Part shown: one piece after another, positions 18,590 through 26,910 of the stretch
Position numbering within the stretch: position 1 is the first letter of the stretch
Layout: each line of letters opens with the position of its first letter
Assembly (NCBI GenBank): GCA_902779075.1
Contig: CACZAK010000029.1
Span: forward strand, 1-64,000
DNA: 64,000 nucleotides
From: an uncultured bacterium
Lineage (GTDB): Bacteria > Verrucomicrobiota > Kiritimatiellia > RFP12 > UBA1067
Direction: 5' to 3'
Program-made: the position numbers and the translations under genes
The notes under the pieces: generated by a model
What the model was told of the DNA's origin: nothing
The model's database searches: none
What the model saw: only the letters and a program-made list of their open reading frames with translations

Positions 18590-19242
18590 GATGTACGATT
18601 GAATTCTCCTGTGCTTCCCATGATGTCTTTAACTGTAAACCGTCGAGGAAGTGCTCCTTCCAACATTTTCTTCTTGAACGCCACAGCCCTAGCCTCGCAT
18701 CCGCCACCAAGGTTCTCACCCGTCCTCATAAGCCGTATGGATTTATCCAGAAACTCACGAGCTTTCACTTGCCTGTCAGTATTCCAACTCAATAGAGATG
18801 CGTAGAGAAAATTCTGCGCCCTGTTCACATCAGCTTCCAACGAGGAGTTTCGCGTTGCATTAATGTAGGCAACGGTCTTGTCAAGCGCATCCTCCCAATC
18901 GCACGACTCTATTGCCGAATACATGGCTTTCATCATTTCGCCTGCCTTCTCGCCGGACAGCGTACCCTCCTCGGCAGAACCGGAAGACCTCACAGTCCCA
19001 ATGTTCGCCAGTTGATTGCGAATCATCGTGTCGCTGGCATCGAGGCCAGACGTAGGTGCTGGTGCCGGTGCCGGCGCTACATTGACATCCGTTGCCATGT
19101 TCATCAACTGGTTCCGCATCCAGATGTCGCTTGCGTCAGGTCCCGGCACAGGAGAGAAAAACTGTGCACATGCCGTCATTGACACGACAACACACCCCAG
19201 TGCAAGAACGATTGAACCGCGATTATTCGTATTGTTTGACAT
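18553..19242 (-). CDS. Putative lipoprotein with TPR-like helical domain
   Basis: A 229-residue protein starting at 19242 (MSNNTNNRGSIVLALGCVVV), with AGGA eight bases upstream. The leader ends SMTAC, a plausible lipobox. Two related segments follow, DASDIWMRNQLMNMATDV and DASDTMIRNQLANIGTV, separated by an Ala-Pro run, so an internal duplication is visible. The rest is helical (SAIESCDWEDALDKTVAYIN, NRAQNFLYASLLSWNTDRQV), reminiscent of TPR units. It is followed, with a 37-bp overlap, by the 88-residue gene. The poly-Ala-Pro linker and internal repeat are its only distinctive features. Function unknown. Confidence 0.68.
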   Translation of the reverse strand: MSNNTNNRGSIVLALGCVVVSMTACAQFFSPVPGPDASDIWMRNQLMNMATDVNVAPAPAPAPTSGLDASDTMIRNQLANIGTVRSSGSAEEGTLSGEKAGEMMKAMYSAIESCDWEDALDKTVAYINATRNSSLEADVNRAQNFLYASLLSWNTDRQVKAREFLDKSIRLMRTGENLGGGCEARAVAFKKKMLEGALPRRFTVKDIMGSTGEFNRTSWNCLTRNSTRR

Positions 19243-19872
19243 TGTTTTTTCCTTTCTTTCTTGTTCGCCAACATTTTTCCAATACAACACCCGTTGTACT
19301 GTCAATGCTGACTGTTCTTTGTTCATTGCAATACTGCGCTCCGGATTTCAGACTTTTGCCAAATCACTATTCAATTTTTCCATTTGATCAATCCGTTCCG
19401 CTGCTTTGGAGTCCGACAAGAACGCCCACAAACATGACAAAACGCACCCCTCATGACATTGCGACCATGGCGGTTATCCGCATCTGACAATTCTACTTCT
19501 ATGCTTTTCCTTTCACTTTTTTCCCGTAGCACAAGATATAATACCACATTCTGTTCCGTCGCACAATGGAAAATAAACCTGGAAAGAAAAGAATCCTGCT
19601 GGACTATGCCCAAACTGTAAAACAGCTGACGAGAGAATCCCGCACCAAGCTGGCGCGCAGGTGCTTGTTGCCATTTGGTTCGTCGTACTGCGGTATTCCC
19701 GGGCGAGTCGGGGAGCGCCCCTTCCGAAACGCTCATATTGTAAAACTTTCGCGAGTACGGGCGAGACGGGCTCTTTATATATAAGGTCGCGCGCGCGCGA
19801 GGAGGTTGGAAGCAGCCGTCACAACCATGACACAATCCAGACGTTTAAACGCTGCGAACCGTCGAAGGTTTT

Positions 19873-19904
19873 GGTGCGCACCATTTGATGCTTTGGTGCG
19901 CACC
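19873..19904. repeat. Two GGTGCGCACC palindromes with 22-bp spacing
   Basis: The perfect 10-bp palindrome GGTGCGCACC occurs at 19873 and again at 19895, each preceded by TTT. The start-to-start distance is exactly 22 bp, the same period as the downstream array. Two palindromes about two helical turns apart suggest a paired operator. Confidence 0.65.
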
Positions 19905-19941
19905 TAGGGAGAATATTTTGTAAATTCTCCTAAACTCCCTA
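19905..19941. repeat. Nested inverted repeat
   Basis: The outer arms TAGGGAG and CTCCCTA enclose inner arms GGAGAAT and ATTCTCC around a nine-base AT-rich loop. The outer and inner arms overlap on the left side, so they are alternative pairings. It starts immediately after the second GGTGCGCACC box. Either a hairpin in a transcript or a regulator site. Confidence 0.45.
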
Positions 19942-20076
19942 CAGCGAAAGCATCTAAGAGAGTTCACAATAGAGGCAATTGCAAAAACATGCGTGTACGG
20001 TGTGGCAACTACTCCCACCATGCACGGCGAAATACGAAGATCAGCTTGCATAGCACTACTGTTCATTCAACAATCT

Positions 20077-20230
20077 GGTCTGACGATATTATCATTTTGC
20101 TCAGACCAAATAGATAATAAGGTCTGACGAAATATATTAAAAGGTCTGACCAAATACATAATAAGGTCTGACCAAATGTATTAAAAGGTCTGACCAAATA
20201 CATTAAAAGGTCTGACAATAAAAACAAATG
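20077..20230. repeat. Seven-unit 22-bp tandem array of near-palindromic GGTCTGACC boxes
   Basis: Units begin at 20077, 20099, 20121, 20143, 20165, 20187 and 20209, so the period is exactly 22 bp throughout. The core is GGTCTGACC, an inverted repeat of GGTC and GACC around a central T, followed by an AT-rich tail of AAATACATTAAAA type. The second unit is diverged (GCTCAGACC) yet keeps the period. Two helical turns per unit would place all boxes on one face of the DNA. This looks like an iteron or multi-site operator. Spacing is too short for a CRISPR array. Confidence 0.85.
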
Positions 20231-20380
20231 GTCCATAAGCAAGAGATGAACCACTGCCGAGCAAGACTCAGAATGGAGTGAATGACGCATTTCTCATCTG
20301 CATTCCTCATAAGCGTTTCGGGAGGGGCGCGCCCCGTCGCGCCCGCAGTAGCGATCACAGCGGATTATGTAGCATTACTT

Positions 20381-20528
20381 GAGGTAGTTGCTAAACCTAT
20401 TGAAGGATGGTTTTATCTACGCAGAACTTGTAAAACACGCAATCATGCTGTTCTTTATGTGTTTTGCATGTTCGACATGGACAATCAAAAGAGGTTCTGC
20501 AATTGGTTCAGAGTTTTGCAACTACCTC
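20381..20528. repeat. Inverted pair of GAGGTAGTTGC bounding a 148-bp segment
   Basis: GAGGTAGTTGC at 20381-20391 is matched by its exact complement GCAACTACCTC at 20518-20528. The enclosed AT-rich segment has no recognisable gene. It could be a small MITE-like element. No target-site duplication was recognised. Confidence 0.35.
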
Positions 20529-20576
20529 GTCAATATACTCAAGGGCACCCTCCTTGCTACTGAGGTCTCCCTAGTA

Positions 20577-20597
20577 GAACGGGCTGCCAGCCCGTTC
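20577..20597. repeat. Perfect 21-bp inverted repeat
   Basis: The arms GAACGGGCTG and CAGCCCGTTC are perfectly complementary around a single C. A partial relative lies about 15 bases downstream (GGCTGCCCGTT). It resembles the short interspersed palindromes found inside genes elsewhere in the window. Confidence 0.55.
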
Positions 20598-20646
20598 ATC
20601 CCCAACGCGCCGGCTGCCCGTTGTACTACGTACAGCTCCTTTCGTT

Positions 20647-20673
20647 GAGAAAACAGGTCAGACCTGTTTTCTC
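20647..20673. repeat. Perfect 27-bp palindrome containing GGTCAGACC
   Basis: Two 13-bp arms, GAGAAAACAGGTC and its exact complement, flank one A. The centre, GGTCAGACC, is the reverse complement of the core of the 22-bp array about 420 bp upstream. It lies about 110 bp before the SurA-like gene start. There is no T-run after it, so a protein-binding site is more likely than a terminator. Confidence 0.7.
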
Positions 20674-20785
20674 CGAAGCTGTCGTTGCTCCACGGGAAAG
20701 GGGGCCACAGGGGTTATGGATGGCCACTTAAAAAAAATTCCGAATGACTTGCGCAGAGGATGAGGAAAATGATATACTGGACGCC

Positions 20786-21739
20786 ATGAAACTAGCGATT
20801 CTATCTATTGCACTTCTCGCCGGCGCTTGTGCGCACGGCGTGGTTCTCGACGGCCTGGCCGCCAAAGTCAACGACGCGGTGATTACCGTGGACGACGTGG
20901 GCACGGCCATTGGCGACATGCGGCGCAGCGGCGCGTCCATCGTGAAGGGCGACGACTTCAAGGCCGTCTACAGCAACACCGTGGAGTTCCTCATCGAACG
21001 CCGCCTAATCCTCCAGCTCGCCGCCGAGAAGAAGGTGACATTCCCGGAATGGGTGGTCGACAACCGAATCCGCGACATCGTTAGGGAGAAGTTCGATGGC
21101 GACATGAACAAGCTCAACGCCATGCTCACCCAGATCAAGACGCCACTCTCCGAATGGCGCAACATGATCCGCGACGACATGATCGTCACCTCCATGCGCC
21201 AGCAGTTCGTTGATAAATACGTCGTGGCCACGCCAGCGGACATGCAGCGCGAGTACCGCGAGAACAAGTCCCTGTACCGCCAGGAGGCCAAGACGACTGT
21301 GAGCGTGATTCTGCTCAAGCCAGCCGGAGACAAGAAGACGCCGCCCGTCTCCACTCGCGGCGATGAGATACTCGCGCGCCTCGACAAGGGCGAGAATTTC
21401 TCCGACCTCGCCCGCAAGTACTCCTCCGACTCCCATGCAAAGGACGGCGGCAAGTGGAAGAATGTCAATCCGCAGGAGGCGTTCCGCCCAGAAATCGCCA
21501 AGGCAATCGCCGCGCTCAAGGTCGGCGAGGTCTCCAAGCTCGTCAACCTCGACGGCTGGGGCTTCATCGTACGCAAGGACTCTGAAACAGGCGTCAAGGA
21601 ACGTTCGTTCGCCGAAGCATACGACGAAGTCGAGCGCAACGTGAAGAAGCGGCTCGGACAGGAAGCCTACCGGCAGTGGATACAGCGTCTGCGCGCCGCC
21701 GCATTCATCAAGGTCTATCCCTTCCCCGAAGACAAGTGA
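20786..21739 (+). CDS. SurA/PpiC-type peptidyl-prolyl isomerase, periplasmic
   Basis: A 317-residue exported chaperone/isomerase. The start at 20786 gives the signal peptide MKLAILSIALLAGACAHG. A SurA-like N-terminal helical region follows (VNDAVITVDDVGTAIGDMRR, FLIERRLILQLAAEKKV), then one parvulin domain. That domain is marked by LDKGENFSDLARKYSSDSHA, DGGKWKNVN and LKVGEVSKLVNLDGWGFIVR. SurA has two parvulin domains and about 430 residues, so this is a shorter one-domain form. It acts in outer-membrane protein folding in relatives. Its TGA overlaps the rsmA ATG by one base, as in surA-rsmA neighbourhoods of other bacteria. Confidence 0.88.
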   Translation: MKLAILSIALLAGACAHGVVLDGLAAKVNDAVITVDDVGTAIGDMRRSGASIVKGDDFKAVYSNTVEFLIERRLILQLAAEKKVTFPEWVVDNRIRDIVREKFDGDMNKLNAMLTQIKTPLSEWRNMIRDDMIVTSMRQQFVDKYVVATPADMQREYRENKSLYRQEAKTTVSVILLKPAGDKKTPPVSTRGDEILARLDKGENFSDLARKYSSDSHAKDGGKWKNVNPQEAFRPEIAKAIAALKVGEVSKLVNLDGWGFIVRKDSETGVKERSFAEAYDEVERNVKKRLGQEAYRQWIQRLRAAAFIKVYPFPEDK

Positions 21740-22533
21740 TGAACCTGACAAGCCCCAGCCAGGTCAAGTCGTGGTGCATTGAACACGGTTTCCACCCGAA
21801 CAAGGTGCTGGGGCAGAATTTCCTCGTCGACCGCAACGCCCTTGAGGCGATTGTGGACGCCGCAGCCCTTCCCGCCGGCACGTCCGTACTGGAAATCGGC
21901 CCCGGCCTCGGCGTGCTCACCGAGGAAATGCTCCGCCGCGGCCTCACGGTGACCGCCATCGAAAAAGACCCCGTTCTCGCCGAACGCCTCGCCGAGGCGC
22001 TCGGCAACCCGCCCAACCTCACCGTCCGCGCCGGCGACGCGCTCGACCTCATCAAGGACGGTTCCTGCGACGGTTTCCCCGCCCTCGTCTCGAACCTTCC
22101 CTACCAGGCCGGCACGCGCATTCTCCTTGAACTCACCCAGCGCACGGCGAGCGCATCGGAAGCAATCGTCGTCCTCGTCCAGACGGAAGTCGCGGAACGC
22201 CTCGCGGCCGGCCCCGGCTCGAAGACGCGCGGCCTCGCGGGCGTATGGGTGCAGCTCGACTACGATGTACAGCTCGTGCGCGCCATCAAGGCATCCTGTT
22301 TCTGGCCGCGTCCCGAAATCGGATCCACGGTGGTACGCCTCTCGCGACACCACCGCAACGACGCGCTCTCCCCCGACTGGCGCGCGCGCTTCCGCCAGAT
22401 CACGAAACAGGCCTTCGAGCACCGCCGCAAGCAACTCGGCGCAATCTTCAAGGGCCAAGTCCAGTCGACCGCCCGTGCCGAACAACTATCAAACGATGAT
22501 TGGCTTGCGCTGGTAGATGCGTTTCCCGGATAA
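21739..22533 (+). CDS. rsmA: 16S rRNA dimethyladenosine transferase
   Basis: RsmA (KsgA) dimethylates two adjacent adenosines near the 3' end of 16S rRNA during small-subunit assembly. The 264-residue protein begins MNLTSPSQVKSWCIEHGFHP; the ATG at 21739 overlaps the upstream stop. Family motifs are in order: KVLGQNFLVDRN, motif I LEIGPGLGVLTEEML, IEKDPVLAERL, motif IV VSNLPYQAG and the C-terminal region around FWPRPEIGSTVVRL and FEHRRKQLGAIFK. Length is typical. It converges with rpsG, and a shared hairpin lies between them. Confidence 0.95.
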   Translation: MNLTSPSQVKSWCIEHGFHPNKVLGQNFLVDRNALEAIVDAAALPAGTSVLEIGPGLGVLTEEMLRRGLTVTAIEKDPVLAERLAEALGNPPNLTVRAGDALDLIKDGSCDGFPALVSNLPYQAGTRILLELTQRTASASEAIVVLVQTEVAERLAAGPGSKTRGLAGVWVQLDYDVQLVRAIKASCFWPRPEIGSTVVRLSRHHRNDALSPDWRARFRQITKQAFEHRRKQLGAIFKGQVQSTARAEQLSNDDWLALVDAFPG

Positions 22534-22554
22534 TCCGGATATTCCGGAAACGAA

Positions 22555-22582
22555 AGAAGCCGAGGCTTTGGCCCCGGCTTCT
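22555..22582. terminator. Hairpin between convergent rsmA and rpsG
   Basis: The arms AGAAGCCG and CGGCTTCT enclose a GC-rich loop. Read on the minus strand the stem is followed by a T-rich stretch (TTCGTTT), which suits termination after rpsG. On the plus strand the trailing bases are less T-rich, so termination of rsmA is less certain. Confidence 0.55.
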
Positions 22583-22610
22583 TCGCTGTTCTGGAAAAGT
22601 GCCTTTTGGC

Positions 22611-23132
22611 TTACCACGCGTAATGCGCGAAAGCCTTGTTGGCGGCCGCCATCTTGTGGACGTCGTCGCGCTTCTTGATGACGTTACCCTGGCCCTGGAA
22701 GGCATCCACGATCTCGGCGGCGACGGCGGCGGGCATGCCCATGCCGTGACGGCCGGCGGCGAACGTGGTCATCCAGCGGAGCGCGAGCGAAAGCTGGCGC
22801 ACTTCGTTGATCGGCACAGGAACCGGATACGTGGTGCCGCCCACGCGACGGGTCTTCACCTCGACCTTCGGCTTCATGTTCTCGATCGCGGCCGAAATGA
22901 TCTCCAGCGGCTCGGTGACAGGGGCCTTCTGGTCGCCCTCGCCTGCCATGAACTTGTCCGGGCTCTTCTCAACCTCTGCCTTGATCTTCTCAATGGCACC
23001 GTACACGATCTTCTCTGCCGTCGTCTTCTTGCCATCCTTCATGATGATCCGGATGATGTGGGCGATCAGCTCAGAATTGTACTTGGGGTCAACTGTGACC
23101 CGCTTCTCAATCTTCTTTGCGCGTCTGGACAT
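22611..23132 (-). CDS. rpsG: 30S ribosomal protein S7
   Basis: S7 binds the 3' major domain of 16S rRNA and nucleates head assembly. The protein (173 residues) carries the conserved stretches IMKDGKKTTAEKIVYGA, MKPKVEVKTRRVGGTTYPVP, LALRWM and the C-terminal KKRDDVHKMAAANKAFAHY. It is about 15 residues longer than usual because of an acidic insertion (FMAGEGDQKAPVTEP) between the second and third conserved segments. It follows rpsL by 10 bp. Unusually, fusA and tuf do not follow; the unit ends against rsmA. Confidence 0.95.
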   Translation of the reverse strand: MSRRAKKIEKRVTVDPKYNSELIAHIIRIIMKDGKKTTAEKIVYGAIEKIKAEVEKSPDKFMAGEGDQKAPVTEPLEIISAAIENMKPKVEVKTRRVGGTTYPVPVPINEVRQLSLALRWMTTFAAGRHGMGMPAAVAAEIVDAFQGQGNVIKKRDDVHKMAAANKAFAHYAW

Positions 23133-23142
23133 GGCTTATCCC

Positions 23143-23526
<384 letters not shown>

Positions 23527-23577
23527 GAATGTTTTTTTCCTTACTTTTCCAAAACGGAGCGAATAATATACCAAAAA

Positions 23578-24354
23578 TTAGACGCCAGCGCAAGCGGATA
23601 TTTGAAAATCGCACAATTCGTCCACAACGGGGTCGTCCGTCAGCTCATGGAGGAAGTTCCGACGGAAGTCCAGATGTCCCCGTTCCGCGCTGATACGGCG
23701 GCTCGTGGCGTAGTGGAGGCCGCTCCGCATCCACCCCACCTGGATGAGCACGAAGTCGGCGAGGGTCTTGATGTCCTGGTAGTCCACGGGACGCTCCTCG
23801 CGTATGGCCACAACCACGGCTAGACTGGGGCGCGCCGTCGTGGGAAGGTTCCAGAACGCCGTGCAGTCGTGCCGCCAGTCGGTCGTGGCAATTTGGTGTT
23901 CCAACACGCGGAAGATGTCTAGTTTGTCCGCGTCGCGAACCGTGTGGACAGCAGCCTCGGTGAGCGGGTCGAGTCCTTCCGGCACGTCGCGGCGGTTGTG
24001 GACGAGCACGGCGGTGAGAATCGCCTCGCGCTGCGGATCGCCGTCCAGCCACCCCTTATCCTTCACTATGTCGTGCGAGAACACGGCGTGGTCTACGCTG
24101 TCGGAGTCGCGGAAGGTGTTGTAGCGCTTCAGTTGCTCGTAGCGTCCCGTATCGTGCAGAAGAGCCGCCGCGTCGCACGCGCGCACCGTCTCGGCGTCGA
24201 AGCCCTCGCCCTTGGCAATGAGCCGCGCGTTCGCCACCACATGCGCCGTGTGGATGCGCTTTAGCTCCATCATCGGCGGCAAATTGCCGTCCGCTCCGCG
24301 GAACGTATCCACGTAGGCGTTGTAAAGGTCAATCAACATTTGAATGGTAATCAT
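23578..24354 (-). CDS. HD-domain phosphohydrolase
   Basis: A 258-residue single-domain HD hydrolase. The metal ligands appear as RIHTAHVVAN, AALLHDTGRYEQ and later VRDADKLDIFRVLEH, with the extra histidines SHDIV and LVHNRRD between, as in HD proteins of the YfbR/uncharacterised type. There is no signal peptide or sensor domain. It lies between rpsL and the fused ABC transporter gene, about 50 bp downstream of the latter. Nucleotide phosphatase or phosphodiesterase activity is likely; the substrate cannot be named. Confidence 0.85.
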   Translation of the reverse strand: MITIQMLIDLYNAYVDTFRGADGNLPPMMELKRIHTAHVVANARLIAKGEGFDAETVRACDAAALLHDTGRYEQLKRYNTFRDSDSVDHAVFSHDIVKDKGWLDGDPQREAILTAVLVHNRRDVPEGLDPLTEAAVHTVRDADKLDIFRVLEHQIATTDWRHDCTAFWNLPTTARPSLAVVVAIREERPVDYQDIKTLADFVLIQVGWMRSGLHYATSRRISAERGHLDFRRNFLHELTDDPVVDELCDFQISACAGV

Positions 24355-24404
24355 GTTTTTTCCTTTTCATTGCGGTATATTGTCAATGGACATCTCTCCG
24401 GCAC

Positions 24405-26903
24405 TCAGTTCGCGGCGGCCTGGCGGAACTCGACGCGGCGGAGGAAGCGGATCTGGAGGTAGGTAAATGCTATTAAGGCCGTGCCGAGGAACCACGCCAT
24501 CGTCGTAGCGGTGGAGAAACGCAGGTTGTTGTAGGCTTCCTTCCAGATCACGAGCGAGAGCACGTTCGTCGCGTCGCCCGGACCGCCGAAGGTGAGGAGG
24601 AATATCGACCCCATGCCCTGAAACGCCGCGATGAACGCCCCCACAAAGTTGATCACCATGAGCGGCAGTAGCTGCGGCAGCGTGACGTGGCGGAACCGCG
24701 CGAAGATGCCGGCACCATCAATCGCCGCCGCCTCATAGTAGTCCGGCGGCAGCGCCCCAAGCGCCGCGATGTAGATGAGCGACGCCGTGCCCATCCCTGC
24801 CCACACGCCCGGCAGGATGCAGCATGTCATCGCCCACGCCGGATCCTGCAGCCACGCATGCCGTCCCACGCCGAACCACGCAAGCATCTGGTTGAGCATG
24901 CCGTTCTCCGTGGGATCGAACATCATCTTCCACATAAGCGTGACCACAAGCGCGCTCGTGAGGTGCGGCAGAAAGTACACCGTTCGGAAGAACACCTTCC
25001 CGTGCGGAATCTCGCTCAGCAGGAGCGCAAGTATCACGGGCGAGACGAATCCAAGCGCCAGCGTGATCGCCACGTACTGGAGCGTGCGCCCCCAAGCCTT
25101 CCAGAAACCGGGATCGGAAGCTACGCGGATGAAGTTGTCCAGCCCCTCCCATGTGCCCGTACCCACGATGCGGTAGTCCTGAAACGCCATCAGCGCACCG
25201 CGGATGAGCGGCCAGTAGCTCCACAGCGCGATGGAAAGGATTGCGGGCAAGAGGAAGAGCCAAGGGAGGTAGCGTTGGCGGCCGCCTCGGCGAGGCGGCC
25301 CTACCATGTCGTCCTTCGTCTTTCGTCCTCCGTCCTCAACCCTTTGTCCTTTGTCCTCTGTCCTCTGTCCTTTCACCCTCATCACCAACCACACGCACAC
25401 GAGCACGCAGATCACCACAACGCCCAGCACCACGCGTGCCACGGGACGCGCCTCCTCGATGCGCGCCTTGTCGGCGTCGAACATCAGTCCTCGATTCGCG
25501 TCGTCCGAAATCGACTTCAGCGCGGCGGCGCAGTCGAGATCCTTCCCCGCGTCGCTGAGCAGAATGCCAAGGAACCTGCGGCTCACGAGGTCGCTCGCCG
25601 CCTGCCAGAATCCCATGTACGGCTCCGTCACCGCGCGGATCTTGCCCGCCGCGAGGTCGTCGTACATCTGGCGGATACCCGGCGGAACCTCCGCGAGATG
25701 CTCGTCGAAGCCGAGGCGCTTGAGGTCAGCGGGTAGACACCACCGCGCGCGCCCTTCCGCCACGTTCTTGCGCACCGTCTCGTCGTACACCTCGCCGGAC
25801 GCAAGTTGTTCCACGCACGCCCACACCGCGTCGCGTTCTTCTTTCGAACGCCGCCCCACGCCCTCCGTCATCGCATAGAAGTGCTTGTGCGCCTGAAGCA
25901 CCGGACGGCAGTTCTCGTCCGCCGCCGGGAACGGCATGAGGCCGATCTGGTCGGAGGAAAAGTTCAGCCGCTCGGTGAGATACACCACGAGGTCCTCGCC
26001 GCCGAACACGCTCACGATCTCGCCGTTCACGAACATGTCCGCCACTTCGTTCGACATCGAGAGCTGCGGCAACGCGCGCACTACGCCGTCTGCGATCAGA
26101 CTTTGCAAGAACTTCGCCGCACGCAGAGACTCCGGCGAATCAAAGCACGCCTCCCATTTCTGATTCCCGTTTGACATTCGACTTTCGACATCCGGCATCC
26201 GGGATTCGACTTTCGACATGCGGATCACATCTCCGCCGGCGGCGCCGACCCACGGGAGGAAGCCCCACGGACGATTCTCAATCGCGAATGCGCGCTGACC
26301 ACGCTGTACGGTCGCACCGGGAATGTTTTTGTCCGCAAACGTGAGCTTGCGGCACCAGTCGGCGAATGCATCCCATGTGCGCGGCGGCTTCTCGGGGTCG
26401 AGTCCTGCCGCCTTCACGAGGTCCTTGCGGTAGACGATGCCGTAGTAGGCAAAACCCGGCGTGGGGACGGCATAGACCTTGCCGTCCTTCGTCGCCACAT
26501 CACGCCAGAGCTGTGGCACATCCTTCCAGCCCGGCCACTTCGCCTCGGCATCGGAGAGTTTGCCGTCGCCGTCCGTATCCTCGCCGAGCCATTCGTTAAG
26601 GGAGTAGCAGAACCCCTCGTCGATGTCGTGGCGGAGAATGTGGAACCAAGCCTTGTAGACGTCCGGTGCCGTGCCGCCTGCAAGCGCGAGCATGAACGCG
26701 GCACGTCCGCCGCCGCCGGGCAGGGTGAGTCCGCCCCACTGGAAGGGACGGATTTCCGGATGCGCCGCCGTGAAGCGGAGAATCTGCTTTGTGGACGGAT
26801 CCTCCGGGTGGTCCGGGCGGTAGCACATGAGAAACGTCACGTCCGTTGCACACGCGGCGTATGCCGCGGCGGCCATGAATGCAGCTATCAACACTTTTCT
26901 CAT
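24405..26903 (-). CDS. Fused sugar ABC transporter: solute-binding protein plus MalF-like permease
   Basis: An 832-residue fusion of two subunits that are normally separate. Residues 1-18 are a signal peptide (MRKVLIAAFMAAAAYAACA). Residues 20-480 are a family-1 solute-binding protein (VPTPGFAYYGIVYRKDLVKA, GEIVSVFGGEDLVVYL). A membrane segment near 487-508 and a low-complexity linker follow. Residues 545-832 are the permease, with LFLLPAILSIALWSYWPLIR and the EAAAIDGAGIFARFRHVTLP loop that contacts the ATPase. The binding domain would be tethered to the periplasmic face. The start at 26903 has no clear Shine-Dalgarno site but lies 8 bp after the ATPase stop, so coupling is likely. No second permease or ATPase subunit is adjacent. 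The linker contains a palindromic repeat and RTEDKGQRVED-type filler. Confidence 0.87.
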   Translation of the reverse strand: MRKVLIAAFMAAAAYAACATDVTFLMCYRPDHPEDPSTKQILRFTAAHPEIRPFQWGGLTLPGGGGRAAFMLALAGGTAPDVYKAWFHILRHDIDEGFCYSLNEWLGEDTDGDGKLSDAEAKWPGWKDVPQLWRDVATKDGKVYAVPTPGFAYYGIVYRKDLVKAAGLDPEKPPRTWDAFADWCRKLTFADKNIPGATVQRGQRAFAIENRPWGFLPWVGAAGGDVIRMSKVESRMPDVESRMSNGNQKWEACFDSPESLRAAKFLQSLIADGVVRALPQLSMSNEVADMFVNGEIVSVFGGEDLVVYLTERLNFSSDQIGLMPFPAADENCRPVLQAHKHFYAMTEGVGRRSKEERDAVWACVEQLASGEVYDETVRKNVAEGRARWCLPADLKRLGFDEHLAEVPPGIRQMYDDLAAGKIRAVTEPYMGFWQAASDLVSRRFLGILLSDAGKDLDCAAALKSISDDANRGLMFDADKARIEEARPVARVVLGVVVICVLVCVWLVMRVKGQRTEDKGQRVEDGGRKTKDDMVGPPRRGGRQRYLPWLFLLPAILSIALWSYWPLIRGALMAFQDYRIVGTGTWEGLDNFIRVASDPGFWKAWGRTLQYVAITLALGFVSPVILALLLSEIPHGKVFFRTVYFLPHLTSALVVTLMWKMMFDPTENGMLNQMLAWFGVGRHAWLQDPAWAMTCCILPGVWAGMGTASLIYIAALGALPPDYYEAAAIDGAGIFARFRHVTLPQLLPLMVINFVGAFIAAFQGMGSIFLLTFGGPGDATNVLSLVIWKEAYNNLRFSTATTMAWFLGTALIAFTYLQIRFLRRVEFRQAAAN
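25277..25305. repeat. GGTAGGG palindromic element inside the ABC transporter gene
   Basis: The stem GGCCGCCTC pairs with GAGGCGGCC and the element ends CCTACC on the plus strand. In the gene frame it encodes VGPPRRGGRQRYLP, within the linker between binding protein and permease. Confidence 0.75.
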
Positions 26904-26910
26904 GTTAAAA

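Larger units (their letters stand above)
19243..20785. other. Gene-poor repeat-rich intergenic region
   Basis: About 1.5 kb between a minus-strand lipoprotein gene and the plus-strand SurA-like gene, so it must hold promoters for both. No convincing protein gene is present; the short frames found are either made of the tandem repeat or lack family features. It holds two GGTGCGCACC palindromes 22 bp apart, a nested inverted repeat, a seven-unit 22-bp array, an inverted pair of GAGGTAGTTGC 148 bp end to end and two further perfect palindromes. Base composition is more AT-rich than the flanking genes around 19.9-20.25 kb. Confidence 0.7.

Noticed and set aside
20077..20230. CRISPR array
   Set aside because: Repeat plus spacer is only 22 bp, the intervening bases are themselves repeated, and no cas genes are nearby.
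20063..20290. Hydrophobic 75-residue reading frame on the minus strand
   Set aside because: It is mostly a translation of the 22-bp tandem array, whose period is not a multiple of three, so the apparent peptide repeat is a by-product. No ribosome-binding site supports it.
20282..20648. Two overlapping short plus-strand frames of about 90 residues
   Set aside because: They overlap each other in different frames, cross inverted repeats and show no recognisable domain or good start.
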